A program made the translations under genes and the position numbers. From Hymenopus coronatus (lineage: Eukaryota > Arthropoda > Insecta > Mantodea > Hymenopodidae), in NCBI GenBank assembly GCA_030762935.1, contig CM060887.1:8238501-8302500 (forward strand): a stretch of 64,000 bases of DNA, given 5' to 3'. Numbering within the stretch: the stretch's first letter is position 1; each line of letters begins with the position of its first letter. Shown piece by piece: positions 1 through 11,809 of the stretch. The notes beneath the pieces were generated by a model, which was not told the DNA's origin, searched no databases, and worked only from the letters and a program-made list of their open reading frames with translations.

Positions 1-517
1 ATGGAACATTATTCGAAAACTTTTATTTTTTAAAAAATGGCTCTAAGGATTTTGATTAAAATATCGTATATTAAAGATATTTGCCTGACAAATAATAATG
101 TATATCTTGAATTTTCTGGGAATAGCCTCTGAAGACTATTCTGGATGAATTTTACGGAATTTTATATAACTGCTTAACCGTAAGAGATGGACAAAAACTT
201 ACGAGACAGAAAATGCAGAGCACTTTAAAACGCACAATTTATACTACATACATTTTTCTCGTGGAGTTGATCGTTTTTGAGATATTCCTTGTTTTTAGTT
301 TCAGCTTTAAAAACTTGTATTTTTCTCATACAGGAATTTGTCGTGTCCTTACAAAGGAACTTCAGTCACAAAGCAACCAGCTTTTGACTATCACTTTAAC
401 CTGAGGTACTCCCTTATTTCGCTTCAACTTACAAGGGAGCAAGTAATAATACTATTTCTGCTAATTTTGTCTAGATTAGCATGAGGTAAATAGAAGCATA
501 AGCTTTTTAACAATACT
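1..517 (+). mobile_element. HTR copy, cut by window edge
   Basis: Matches the HTR internal part from the segment just after the conserved TTTACATGGAA block through the AAGCTTTTTAACAAT block. The left end lies outside the window, and the right terminal inverted repeat and hairpin are missing. No coding capacity. Confidence 0.85.
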
Positions 518-1242
518 TAGATTTTTATTGTATAATGGTATCGTTGTAGTGCATGAATAAAGAAATAAAGAGGCCAAAAGCTTTTAAGTTCTCCAGAAGC
601 GTTCACAGGTTTAGAATACACATCTGCTGGGATCCCTTAAATCTCCGTCCCTGACTAAAGAACAGATAAAAATTAAGATGGAAATAATAAAAGCAGGAGG
701 TGGAGAGTGCGGCGAATTTAAAATTGCTCTTCCCAGAATTCCTAGTTTCAACGGCGTGTTATGGTTTTAAAAAGTCTTTAATGTGTAGATTAGACTCCGT
801 AAAAAATATAAGAAAAAATTGCGAGTCGTATAAACCTGCAGGGGGGGGGAGCTAATCGTGCTGAAGAGGAGCAAATTTCCGTGCTGTGCGGGCCAGTATA
901 ACCGGCAGGACGACGATAATAATTTACCAGCCGAGCCTTTCTCTCCCACTTTTTATTATTATTATTATTATTTATACCCATGCGCCCCCGTGTTCGCTTT
1001 TTTATTGTTCCCGGAGCGCGGACGAGGTTATCGTCACCCGGAGCTTCGGACCCGGAAGCAACGCCTGCTATTGGTACAGTCTCCCCGTGTTTAAAATTGC
1101 CTACGCTACTGCCTTGTTTTCGATCAGTAAGGATTTCGTCACACTTGCTAGAAAAGATCTATAGCAATTTCTCTCTCAAGTTTTGTTTAACGTTTTATAG
1201 CTTCTACAGAGGTGTGGGAATTATTAAGACAAAACAAAAAAA
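518..1242. other. no recognised feature; poly-G and ATT tracts
   Basis: Unassigned sequence with a run of nine G at about 841-849, a TTA microsatellite at about 951-972, and a GC-richer island at about 970-1090. Short open frames exist on both strands but none shows a recognisable motif. Confidence 0.5.
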
Positions 1243-1546
1243 CTGATGTGTTCCATTTCACGAGTTTCTCTACATCTCTGCAATAAATTGTTAAAAAGCC
1301 CATTTTTCTATTTACCTAACCCTAATAGAGAAAAAAATAGCAGGAAGGGTCTTATTACTTGCTTTATTGTAAGCAGAATAGAAATAAGGGAATACACTAG
1401 GTTAAACCGACAGTCAAATGTTTTAAAATGTGGATGCTATGGTATTGAAATCCGTTTCTTTGCGTGGTCAATAGCTGAAAAGTTCTTGTGTATTTTAAAA
1501 CTGAAACCAATAACAAGCAACATCTCGAAAATGGTCAACTTCAGGG
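1243..1546 (-). mobile_element. HTR fragment, right-end half
   Basis: Starts with CTGATGTGTTCC and the TTTCTCTACA inverted repeat, read as the right end in reverse. Stops inside the element, about 300 bp in, immediately before another right end at 1553. Confidence 0.85.
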
Positions 1547-1552
1547 AAAAAA

Positions 1553-1763
1553 TCTGATGTGTTCCATTTTCACATGATTTCTCTACATCTCTGCAAAAAC
1601 TTATTACTTCAGGCTAATCGAGAAAAAATTAGCAGAAATAGTCTTACTTGCTTACTTGAGAGTAGAAGGGGAAAAAGAGAGTACCATAGGTTAAAGTGAT
1701 AGTCAAAAGCTGGTTGCTATGTGATTGAAGTTCCTTTGTTTGTGTGGACAGGAAATTCCTGTA
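1553..1763 (-). mobile_element. HTR, first part of an interrupted copy
   Basis: Right-end half of a minus copy that stops at the block ATTCCTGTATGA. The next HTR block in order resumes at 2683, so this is one element split by the SINE head and the plus copy between them. Confidence 0.8.
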
Positions 1764-1823
1764 TGAACCCGCGACCTTGTGTATATGAAGTTACTATAGT
1801 AACCATTACACCACGGAGGGTGA
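1764..1823 (-). mobile_element. SINE-A, tRNA-like head only
   Basis: Reverse complement carries CCCTCCGTGGTGTAATGG and the B-box-like GGTCGCGGGTTC seen in the full SINE-A copy at 50495. Only about 60 bp of the tRNA-like head is present and the body is missing. Confidence 0.75.
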
Positions 1824-1824
1824 C

Positions 1825-1924
1825 AGAGAAGGTATTGCATCCAACCTAACATTCGATTCCAAGATTTCACGGAAATGTATGTTTTAGGGTCCCCTGTATC
1901 CATTAAAAGCATTTTCAGAAAAAG

Positions 1925-1964
<40 letters not shown>

Positions 1965-2675
1965 ACGTGCGTGCCTGTGCACACGATAACTCAAAAACGA
2001 AAAATAGATAAAATACCAAACTTGGTATTTAAGTTAACTATCTTCTAAGGATGCGACACGAAGATTTTGATAAAAATCCCCCCACCCCAAACTACCCTTT
2101 ACTTTGAACTTTTTTTCGAACATGTTGATTTTGTCAAAAATGGCTGTGACGATTTTGATTAAAATATCGTATATTAAAGATATGTACCTGACAAATAACA
2201 TGTTTATCTGGAATTTTCTGGAATAGCCTCTGAAGACTACTTTATCCTGGATGAATTTTGCGCAATTTTGCATAACTGCTAAACCGTAAGAGATGGACGA
2301 AAACTTCAACACAAAAATGTAGAGCACGTTAAACACACAATTTATGTTATATACATTTTTTTCGTGAAGTTTATCGTTTTTGAGATATTCCTTGGTTTTG
2401 GTTTGAGTTTAAAAACAATACTTTTCTCATACAGGAATTTGTCAACTCCTGTCCATACAAACGAAGGAACCCCAGCCAGATAGCAACCAGCTTTTGACTA
2501 TCACTTTAACCTGTGGTACTCCCTTATTTCACTTCTACTTACAAGGAAGCAAGTAATAAGACTATTTCTGCTAATTTTTTCTCAATAAGCATGAACTAAC
2601 TAGAAGCATAAGCTTTCTAACAATAATGTTTTGCAGAGATGTAGAGAAAATTATTATATGAATGGAACACATCAG
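1825..2675 (+). mobile_element. HTR copy lacking its left hairpin
   Basis: Begins at GAGAAGGTATTGCA, so most of the hairpin is lost, and runs to ATCAGA followed by five T. Contains a long GT run at 1926-1963. Internal sequence is subfamily 1 (GATAACTC). It separates the two halves of the minus copy 1553-1763 / 2683-3267. Confidence 0.9.
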
Positions 2676-2682
2676 ACTTTTT

Positions 2683-3267
2683 AAATTAACAATGAATATC
2701 TCAAAAACGCCAATCTCACGGAAAAAATATATATGGCACAAACTGTGTGTTTTAACGAGCTATAGACTTTATGTGGTAAGTTTTTGTCTATCTCTTACGG
2801 TTTACCTGTTCTGCAAAATACATGAGAATAAACATGTCTTCAGAGGCTATTCCCAGAAAATTGAACATATACGTTTTATTTATTATGTAAATATCTTAGA
2901 TGTAAGAGATGTTAATTAAAATCGTTAGAGCCATTTTTGAGGAAATCAAAATTTTGGAAATTTTTTCCATATAAAGGGTAGTTTGAGATGAGGGGGATTT
3001 TTCTCAAAACCTTTCTGTCGCATCGCTGGAAGATATAAACTTAAATTCCAAGTTTCGTATTTTACCGACTTTTCGTTATCGTGTTCTCAGACAGACAGAC
3101 AGACACACACACACACACACACATACACACACTGAAAATACTTTTATTTGGATACAGAGGACCCTAAAACATCTATTTCCGGTGACATGTCGGTGTCGAA
3201 ATTTTGGGTGGAATGCAATAGGTACATTCTCTATATACTATGTATATAGTACGTGTAGGGGATGTAA
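2683..3267 (-). mobile_element. HTR, second part of interrupted copy
   Basis: Continues the minus copy from 1553-1763 with only about 20 bp missing at the break. Ends with the hairpin around 3228-3262, which is degenerate, and no AAAGT terminus. CA and GACA repeats lie at about 3090-3130. Subfamily 1. Confidence 0.85.
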
Positions 3268-3564
3268 TTATTCTAAGTTCTGAGTTTGAAAATATGTTTT
3301 GGAAATACTTGATATGTAAATTAATCGCTTTGAACACCTATTTGGTAATGTAAACTAAATTTACAGTTTATTTGTTAATATTCATGCCAACAAGCACTCT
3401 AAGTACTTACAGTAAAAGTTTGAGAGGTCCTTAATACTTACAAGAAATGACGTAACACTCAAGACATGTGCTACAAGTAAAGAATCTATTGCAAAATTCA
3501 TTAACAAAAGAGTGTATAAGAAAGCTTTGTAGCCTTTCATTTGTTCACATCGAGAATTCATTTA
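3268..3564. other. unassigned AT-rich spacer
   Basis: No repeat seen elsewhere in the window and no convincing reading frame. Confidence 0.4.
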
Positions 3565-4337
3565 ACTTTCTCTACACCAACTATGTGCATAGTGTATAGA
3601 GAAGGTATTGCATTCGACCCAAAATTGGATACCGAGTTTTCACCGGAAATAGACGTTTTAGGGATCCCTTTATGCAAAAAAAAAAAAAAAAAAGTGTTTT
3701 CAGAAAAAGGTCCGATAACTGAAAAAACAAAAAGTCTGTAGAATACTTAACTTAGTATTTAGGTTTAGTGGCTTCCAGGGATGCGTCTCTAAGATTTTTA
3801 GAAAAATCTTCTCACCCCAAACTACCCTTTACATGCACATATATATAGCAAATAAAATGCATATCTTGATTTTTCTGGGAAGAGCCTCTAAAGATCTGTT
3901 TATTTTGAATGATTTTGCCGACTTTTGTTTAATGGTTAAACAGTAAAAGATAGGCTAAAACTTGATACACAAAAACGTAAATGACCTTAAAACACACAAT
4001 TATTACATATACGCTTTTCGTGGAATGGACCATTTCTAAGATATTCCTTGTTATTTATCTCAGATTTAAAATACTTAAAGCTTTGATCACACGGAAAGAC
4101 TCCTGGTCCTGTAAAGAAACGGATTTTACCCACATGGCAACCAGCTTTTAAAACATTTGACTATCGTCTTAAACTAGTATATTCCTTTGTTTTTATTTTA
4201 CTTACAAGGAAGCAAGTAATAAGACAATTTCTGCTAATGTTTATATCGATTATCATAAAGTAGATAAAAGAATAAGCTTTATAACAATAATTTGTTACAG
4301 CGATATAGAGAAAGTCATGTGGATGGAGCACATAGGA
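3565..4337 (+). mobile_element. HTR copy
   Basis: Left end ACTTTCTCTACAC with hairpin centre CTATGTGCATAG, right end TATAGAGAAAGTCATGTG to about 4337. The GT microsatellite has been lost after an A-run of about 18 at 3677. Confidence 0.9.
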
Positions 4338-4341
4338 TTTT

Positions 4342-4692
4342 TTAGAAAAAGGTTCGTGTGTGTCTGTGGATAGCATGGTTCAAAAACGAAAACTACCAAA
4401 TAAACTTGCTATTTTAAGTTCAGTACCTTACAAGGATGCGACACGAAGATTTTCATGAAAATCCCCCCGCCACAAACTACCTTTTACATGGAAAATGTTA
4501 CGAGAATTCTTATTTTCTCAAAAATGGCTGTAACGATTTTGATTAAAATATCGTATATTAAAGATATTTACCTCACAAATAAGTTGTGTATCCTGAATTT
4601 TCTGGGAATAGCCTCATAAGACTACTTTAATCTGGATGAATTTTACGGAATTTTGCATAACTGGTAAACTGTAAGAGATGGACAAAAACTTA
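4342..4692 (+). mobile_element. HTR fragment, middle segment
   Basis: Starts at TTAGAAAAAGGTTCGTGTG directly after the T tract of the previous copy and ends at GACAAAAACTTA. Both ends are missing. Subfamily 2 (GCATGGTTC). Confidence 0.8.
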
Positions 4693-4999
4693 TGGCACTT
4701 TTCCCACGTGTATTATGACACGTACCTGAGTGTACGTACACTAGTGACGAAACATTATTTCAGAGTGTAGTGACAAAAAAACGAAGTAGTAAAAGTTAAA
4801 AGTTGCTACGCGTAAGGCCAAATGGACCTCAATGTTTACATATTTATGGAGGAAACGGTTTTGTTATTGGTCAATTGAACAAAATGTTCGTTCCCGTTTT
4901 GTATTACTGCGGCTCTGGTGCATGGTTAGTTTCCTGTTTCAATCCCACGTGAGGTGAAACTGAACCTAACGCTAGGCTCGCCTTTCTAAACCACTTTTT
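4693..4999. other. unassigned spacer
   Basis: Contains a short palindromic stretch ACGTACCTGAGTGTACGT at about 4721-4738. No coding or repeat similarity seen. Confidence 0.4.
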
Positions 5000-5102
5000 A
5001 CTTTCTCTGCACGCACTATATACCTAGTGAATAGAGCATGTATTGTATTGCACTCAACAATTCCATACCGAGATTTTACCGGATATGCGTGTTTTGAGAA
5101 TC
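5000..5102 (+). mobile_element. HTR left-end fragment
   Basis: ACTTTCTCTGCACGCACTAT hairpin arm and the following 60 bp, ending in the A-run typical of this position in the element, where a minus fragment is joined. Confidence 0.8.
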
Positions 5103-5111
5103 AAAAAAAAA

Positions 5112-5168
5112 TCTTGACGTGTTCCATTCACATGATTTTCTCTACATCTCTACAATAAATTATTGTTA
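5112..5168 (-). mobile_element. HTR right-end fragment
   Basis: Only the terminal 57 bp (TCTTGACGTGTTCCATTC and the TCTCTACATCTC repeat), ending in an A-run that is followed by another right end. Confidence 0.8.
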
Positions 5169-5171
5169 AAA

Positions 5172-6007
5172 TCTGATGTGTTACACTCAATGACTTTCTC
5201 TAGCTACTCTAAAACAAACTTCTTACGAAAGATAATTCTTCTTTCAACACCATACTAATCGAGATCAACATTAGCAGACTTATGTTGCTTAGTTCCTTAT
5301 AAGTAGAAGGGAACTAAAGGAATGCACTATGCTAAAGTGATAGTCAAATGTTTAAAAAAATGTTATGCGATTGTCATTGCAAATCACTTCTTTATTGGCC
5401 AGGAGTAGAACAAAAGAAAAACTGATAGTGAGAAAAGAATAAGTACTTCACAACTGTAACTAATAACAAGCAATGCCTCAAAAACAATAAGCTCCACGAA
5501 AAAAATGTATGTGACATAACTTGTGTATTTCAGCAGGATCTACATTTTTTGTATTGTAAGTTTTTGTCCATCTCTTACGGTTTAGCAGTTATGCAAAATC
5601 CCGTAAAATTCATCCAGAATAAAGTGGTCTTCAGAGGCTATGCCCAGAAAATTTAAGATATACATTTTATTTATCAGGTAAGTATCTTTAATATGTGATA
5701 TTTTATTCGTTACAGCCATTTTTGAGAACATTAAAACTTTCGATATTTTTTCCATGTAAAGGGTAGTTTGAGTGGGGAGATTTTTTTAAAAAAAAATCTT
5801 CGTGTCGAATCCTTGAAAGATACTGAACTTAAATACCAAGTTTGGTATTTAACGGACCTTTCGTTTTTGAGCTATGCTGTCCACACACGTTTTTGTATTC
5901 AGGGGGTCTCAAAACATATATTTCCGGTGAAATCACGGTATCGAATTTTTGGGTGCAATACAATACTTTGTCTATACAATATGTACACAACAAGTGTAGA
6001 TAGAGTA
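5172..6007 (-). mobile_element. HTR copy, nearly full length
   Basis: Right end TCTGATGTGTTACACTC at 5172; terminal hairpin region at about 5965-6003 with centre ATGTACA rather than the common palindrome. The microsatellite is lost. Subfamily 2 (GAGCTATGCTGTCC). Confidence 0.9.
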
Positions 6008-6576
6008 AAAAAAAAAGCAAGGTATAGTGGATCTGGTTTACTCGAAACGCGAATAGTTAAGGTAAAGAAGTTGCTACGACAGCTTGACAGCGAATGTGCT
6101 GGTCTCTTCATAACATATTGACGAGCGGAAACCCCAGGCGAGGAAGGACCAGCTGTTGCCGACGATTGAAATGACTTTTGACCGCTAACTTGGTTATTCC
6201 GGCTCGCCGGGGAACCCCCCTGGCGAAGCGATGACACAAGACATACGAGCCGCGCAACATAGCGCACGGAACGACAAATTACGTTAACTAGCTTTCAGCG
6301 GTTCTTTATTGCGGCCCTCGTCTCCCTCTATACCGGAGAAAAACAGGGGAAAAAAGAGCCAGTAATTGTATTTACATCTTGTTACTTTGAGTTGTCAATA
6401 TCCCTTTGTGAGGTCACGATAATGCGGCTTTATCGTTTCTATACGAGAGGTAAGGAATTTCCTGTCTACAAAAACTACTTCTTGTTACTCAATACACGTT
6501 TCCTTGTTCATATAAATACGATGGTGATATGAAATTTGTATACAATTAAACAAGGATTCGTTTTAAAAAAAAAAAA
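6008..6576. other. unassigned, locally GC-rich spacer
   Basis: About 570 bp without a recognised repeat. A GC-rich inverted stretch lies near 6205-6235 (GGCTCGCCGGGG ... CCCCCCTGGCGAAGC). Frames open on both strands around 5900-6267 have no recognisable domain. Confidence 0.4.
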
Positions 6577-7277
6577 CTGATGTGTTACACTCACATGCTT
6601 TCTCTAGCTACCTTGCAAACAAACTTCTTACGAAAGATAATTCTTCTTTCAACATGATAATCGAGATAAACATTACCAGAATTTTATTTCTTAGTTCCAG
6701 TAGAATGGAACTAAGATAATGCACTAGGCTAAAGTGATAGTCAAATGTTTTAAAAGCTGTCGTTATGCGATTGTCATTTCAAATCCTTCTTTCCTTAACC
6801 AGGAGTAGAACAAAAGAAAAACGAACACTACCGTCTGAGAAAAGTATAAATACTTCACAAATGAAACTTATAAAAAGGAATACCTTGAAAACGGTAAGCT
6901 CCACGAAAAAAATGTACATGTAATAACTTGTGTATTTTAGCTACATATATATTTTTTGTATTGTAAGTTTTTGTCTATCTCTTACGGTTTGCTAGTTATT
7001 CCAAGTTAAGAAAAATTCATCCAGAATAAACAGTTCTTTAGAAGCTATTACCAGAAAGTTCAAGATATACATTTTATTTGTGATAGAAATGACTTTGATA
7101 TGCGGTATTTTAATCAAAACCGTTAGCCATTTTTAAGTAAAAGAACATTTTCGAAAAATTTTCCATGTAAAGGGTAGTTAGGGGTGGGGGATTTTTCTTG
7201 AAAATCTTCGTGTCTCATCCTTGGATGATACCAAACCTAAATACCAAGTTTGGTTTTGAACGGTCTTTTCGTTTTTT
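6577..7277 (-). mobile_element. HTR copy, first part, split by nested HTR
   Basis: Right end at 6577; collinear with the family until CTTTTCG plus six T, where the plus copy 7278-8120 begins. The interrupted sequence resumes at 8127 with AGCTATGCTGTCC, exactly the next expected block. Confidence 0.92.
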
Positions 7278-8120
7278 ACTTTCTCCATACGCACTATGTA
7301 CATAGTGTATAGAGAAAGTATTGCACTCGACCAAAAATTCGTTACCGAGATTTCACCGTAAATATATGTTTTAGGGTCCCCAATATCCAAAAAAAGCATT
7401 TTCACAAAAAGGTCCGTGTGTGTCCGTGTGTCTGTGAACACGATAACTGAAAAACAAAAAATCTGTAAAATACCAAACTTGGTATTTAAGTTTAGTATCT
7501 TTCAGGGATGCGTCACGAAGATTTTGAGAAAAATCCCCGCATCCCCAACTACCCTTTACATGGAACTTTTTTCGAAAATTTTGATTTTCTCAAAAATGGC
7601 TCTAACGATTTTGATTAAAATTTCGGATATTAAACATATTTACCGGACAAATGAAATGTATATCTGGGAATAGCCTCTGAAGAGTAGTTTATTCTGGATG
7701 AATTTTACTAAATTTTGAATGACTGCTAAACCGTAAGAGATGGACTAAAACTTACTACAAAAAAATGTAGAGCACTTTAAAACACACAATTTATGTTATA
7801 TACATTTTTTTCGTGGAGTTCGTCGTTTTTGTGACATTCCTTATTTTTGGTTTCTGCTATGAAAAACGTACACTTTTCTCATACAGGAACTTGTCAACTC
7901 CTATCCATATAAACAAAGGAACTTCATTGACATAGCAACCAGCTTTTGACTATCACTTTAACCTAAGGTTGTCCCTTATTTCGCTTCTACAAGGAAGCGA
8001 GTAATAAGACTATTTCTGCTATTTTTTTCTGATTAGCATAAAGTAAATAGAAGTATAAGCTTTTTAAGAATTATTTGTTGCAGGGATATGGAGAAAGTCA
8101 TGCGAATGGTACACATCAGA
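7278..8120 (+). mobile_element. HTR copy nested in an HTR
   Basis: Complete: left end ACTTTCTCCATACGCAC with hairpin, GTGTGTGTCCGTGTGTCTGTG tract near 7416, right end GATATGGAGAAAGTCATGCG to CAGA. Six T on each side; the undisturbed site in sister copies has five T. Subfamily 1. About 843 bp. Confidence 0.93.
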
Positions 8121-8126
8121 TTTTTT

Positions 8127-8307
8127 AGCTATGCTGTCCACAGATACACAGACACGCACACACATACACGGACCTTTTTCTGAAAATGCTTTTTTTTATT
8201 CAGGGGGACCCAAAACATGTATTTCCCATGAAATCTCGACATCGAATTTATGGGTAGAATGCAATACCTTCTCTTTACACTATGTATATAGTACGTGTAG
8301 AGAAATT
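8127..8307 (-). mobile_element. HTR copy, second part
   Basis: Completes the copy that begins at 6577. Includes the ACAC-rich tract and ends in the left-end hairpin CTCTTTACACTATGTATATAGTACGTGTAGAG. Confidence 0.9.
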
Positions 8308-8370
8308 AAAAAGTACTTCTTGTTAATCTAGATAAACTTACAATGCACGTTTATACATTTCGTGCACGAT

Positions 8371-9001
8371 GAACATACTTAACTTCCTCTACATCTCTTT
8401 AACAAATTATTATTAATAAGCTTATTCTTCTATCTAATCGAGATAAAGACTAGCAGAAACCGACTGTTAAATGTTTTAAAATGTGATTGAAATCCGTTTC
8501 TTTGCATGATCAGGCATTGACAATTCCTATATGAGAAAAGATAAAACAATTTTAACACTAAAACCAATAACAATGAATATCTCAAAAACGGTCAAGTACA
8601 GAAAAACGTGTACGACATAAATTGTGTGTTTTAATGAGATCTACATTTTTGTGTAGTAAGTTTTTGTATATCTCCTACGGTTTGCCAGTTATGTAATAAT
8701 CATCCAGAATGAAGAGGTCTTCAGAGGCTGTTCTCTGAAAATCCAAAATAAGCATTTTATTTGTGATGTGAGTATTTTTAATATACGATATTTTAATCAA
8801 AATCATTTATCAATTTTGAGAAAATCGAAATTATCAAAAAAATGTCCATGAAAAGTGTAGTTTGGGATAGGGGGATTTTATCCTCGTGTCACATCCTTGG
8901 AGGATACGAAACTTATATACCAAGTCTGATATTTAACAGAGTTCTTGGTTTTGAGCTATGCTGTCCACAGTGACACACACATACACACACCCACAGTCAT
9001 G
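8371..9001 (-). mobile_element. HTR copy, first part, split by nested HTR
   Basis: Right end is degenerate (AACATACTTAACTTCCTCTACATCTC). The sequence runs to the ACAC-rich tract at 8970-8995, then the plus copy 9007-9862 intervenes. Confidence 0.85.
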
Positions 9002-9006
9002 TTTTT

Positions 9007-9862
9007 ACTTTCTCTATACGTACTATGAACACAGTATATAGAGAAGGTATTGTAATGCACCCAAAAATTCGATACCGAGATTTCACCGGAAATACATGTT
9101 TTGATACCTCCTGAATAAAAGAAAAATTAGAAAAATGTTCGTGTGTGTGTGTCTGTCTGTGGGCACTATAGCTCAAAAACGAAAAGTCCGTTAAAAACCA
9201 AACTTGGTATTTGGGTTTGGTATCTTCCAAGGATGCGACACGAAGATTTTCAAGAAAATTGCCCCACCCCTACCATTTACATGGAACTTTTTTCGAAAAT
9301 TTTGATTTTCTCAAAAATGCCTCTTTCGATTTGAATTAAAATGTCGTATATTAAAGATATTTGCCAATCAAATAAAATGTATATCTTGACTTTTCTGGGA
9401 AAAACCTCTGAAGACTACTTTATTCTGGGTGAATTTTATGGAAATTTGCATAACTGCTAAACCGTAAGAGTTGGACAAACACTTACCACACAAAAAATGT
9501 AGAGCACGTTAAAGCACGCAATTTATGTCATACACATTTTTTTCGTGGAGTTGATCGTTTTTGAGTTATTTCTTGTTTTAGATTTCTCCTTTAAAAATAC
9601 TTACGCTTTTCTCATACAGGAATATCTCAAATCCTGTCCTTACAGACAAAGGAACTTCAGTCACATAGCAACCAGCAACCAGCTTTTGACTATCACTTTA
9701 ATCTATGGTACTCCCTTATTACGCTTCTACTTACAAGAAAGCAAGTAATAAGACTATTTCTGCTAAGTTTGCTCAATTAGCATGAAGTAAATAGAAACAT
9801 AAGCTAATTGATACTATTTTTTGCAGAGATGTAGAGAAAGTTATGTGAATGGACACATCAGA
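9007..9862 (+). mobile_element. HTR copy nested in an HTR
   Basis: Left hairpin ACTTTCTCTATACGTACTATG, right end ATGTAGAGAAAGTTATGTG to ATCAGA. Five T before and seven T after. It sits in the T-tract that sister copies show just before GGATTCAGGG. Confidence 0.92.
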
Positions 9863-10040
9863 TTTTTTTAATTCAGGGTGTCTCAACATCTATTTGTGAT
9901 GAAATCTTGGTACCAAAATTTTGGATGGAATACAAGTTATCTATGTACTATATAATTGTACATACATGCTAGATTAAGTAATATTTTTTTTTTTGGATTC
10001 AGCGGGCTTCAAAACATACGTTTCTGTAAAATCCTCTGTG
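9863..10040 (-). mobile_element. HTR copy, second part, plus extra fragment
   Basis: AATTCAGGGTGTCTC continues the copy begun at 8371 and ends with a degraded hairpin near 9978. A further small HTR piece (GGATTCAGCGGGCTTC) follows a T-run at 9985-10040. Confidence 0.75.
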
Positions 10041-10504
10041 GTTAGGCAAATTATAAAATCTTAGAATTCTATAACTGCTGTTTTATCTTTGGTTGTAAAA
10101 TTCTTACAGTGAAATTATTTCACTGAAAAATAGCGTTTTCTTTTAGCAATAAGCCGATACTCTTTTTGGAGGTTTCATACTAAGTGAATTTTATTTCATT
10201 TGAGTTCGTTAAGCTATCATCTCCCCAGCTATAAGAGAAATGGATTTATAAATATATTTCTTACATATTTTAAATATATATTATATACTAAATCGTATTA
10301 AATAGGTTTAATTTGAACCTAACTTCTCGGATAAGTAAATTTAATTCTAGGTACTTAATATCTAACAAGTAACCCAGTATTTAAGAAAACAAAGTTAACT
10401 TTTTTTTATAATTTCAAAATGTTAAGAAGTACCTTTTAAAATTGTAAATAAATACCTATAAAGTCACCCAAATCCAGTTTATGGTTCCTTTTAAACTGGT
10501 TTTT
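10041..10504. other. unassigned AT-rich spacer
   Basis: About 460 bp, very AT-rich, with no repeat or coding signal that I can identify. Confidence 0.4.
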
Positions 10505-10612
10505 ACTTTCTCTACACGTACTATGTACATAGTGTATAGAGAAGGTATTGCACTCCACCAAAAAATTCGATACCAAGATTTCACCGGAAGTAGAAGTATA
10601 TGTTTTAGGGTC

Positions 10613-10682
<70 letters not shown>

Positions 10683-11406
10683 AGTATTTTCAGAAAAAGG
10701 TCCATGTGTGTGTGTGTGTGTGTGTGTGTCACTGTGTCTGTGAACACTATAACTCTAAAACGAAAAGTCAGTAAAATATCAAACTTGGTATTTAATTTCA
10801 GTAACTTCCAGAGATGCGACACGAAGATTTTCAAGGAAAATCCCCCCACCTCAAACTGTCCTTTACATGGAACTTTTTATGAGAATTTTGATTTTCTCAA
10901 AAATGGCTCTAACGATTTTGATTAAAACATCGTATTTTAAACCTGACAAATCATTTGTATATTTTGAATTTTCTGGGAATAGCCTCTGAAGGCTACTTTA
11001 TCCTGGGTGAGTTTATGGAATTTTGTATAACTGTTAAACCGTAAGAGATGGACAAAAACGTAGAACACATTAAAACACACAATTATGTTGTGTACATTTT
11101 TTTTTCATGGAGTTATCGTTTTTGAGTTATTTCTGGTTTTTGGTTTCATTTTTGAAAAACTTATACTTTTCTCATAGAGGAATTTAACTGCTGTCCATAC
11201 AAACAAAGGAACATCAGTCACATAGCAACCAGCTTTTATCACTTTAACCTGTAGTACTCCCTTATTTCTCTTCTACTTACAAGGAAGCAAGACTTTTTCT
11301 GCTAATTTTTTGTCGATTAGCATGAAGTAAATAGAAGCATAAAGTTTTTTTAACAATATTTTATTGCAGAGATATAGAGAAAGTAATGAGAATGGAACAC
11401 ATCATA
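10505..11406 (+). mobile_element. HTR full-length copy
   Basis: Hairpin at 10508-10543: TTCTCTA pairs with TAGAGAA, and the centre ACTATGTACATAGT is a perfect 14-nt palindrome. An AT microsatellite lies at 10616-10677 and a GT run at 10705-10729. The right end (ATATAGAGAAAGTAATGAG...CACATCAT) is slightly degraded. Five T flank each side. At about 902 bp it is long because of the AT run. No reading frame related to Rep or helicase is present, so it would be non-autonomous. Confidence 0.93.
10616..10677. repeat. (AT)n microsatellite inside HTR
   Basis: About 30 uninterrupted AT dinucleotides between TCCCC and the A-run preceding GTATTTTCAG. Sister copies have a short TGTATCC at this place, so this is a private expansion. 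Confidence 0.98.
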
Positions 11407-11809
11407 TTTTTAAATTTGAAGCGTTATACATATATTAGCAATTTTAACACAGTATGTAAAGCAGCAGGCTTTCTGGTTTTTGCAAGACAGAAAAAGTTCT
11501 CCCTGTCCCTCTTCCTGAAATTGGCGTTCCAAGTGTGAAGTGATATCCGCCACTGAATGAGGCGATCCGGTTACAGCGCACTTCCTGGTCTTGTTTACGT
11601 GAGGTCTCCAACTGCGATGTCTCACATTCCAACTCCACTGCCCCGAACCTGAAAGGGTTCACGTACGAACGTCAGTGTTACAATATAGTTAGTAGAGAAA
11701 TGATTAAGATATGATCAAGAACTGAATAGTTCTAATATTGATACGATTGTTAATTTAAACTGTAATTTTAATGCAATACTATTTCTGTAAATTTATGATA
11801 AAATGCATT
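11407..11809. other. unassigned spacer
   Basis: About 400 bp. Two overlapping minus frames of about 70 codons have no recognisable motif. Confidence 0.4.

Noticed and set aside
5768..6121. Recurring frames of 60-130 codons with GEISVSNF or TEISPEI-like peptides
   Set aside because: They recur wherever an HTR copy lies, on both strands, with stops and frame changes between copies; they are shadows of the repeat, not a conserved protein.
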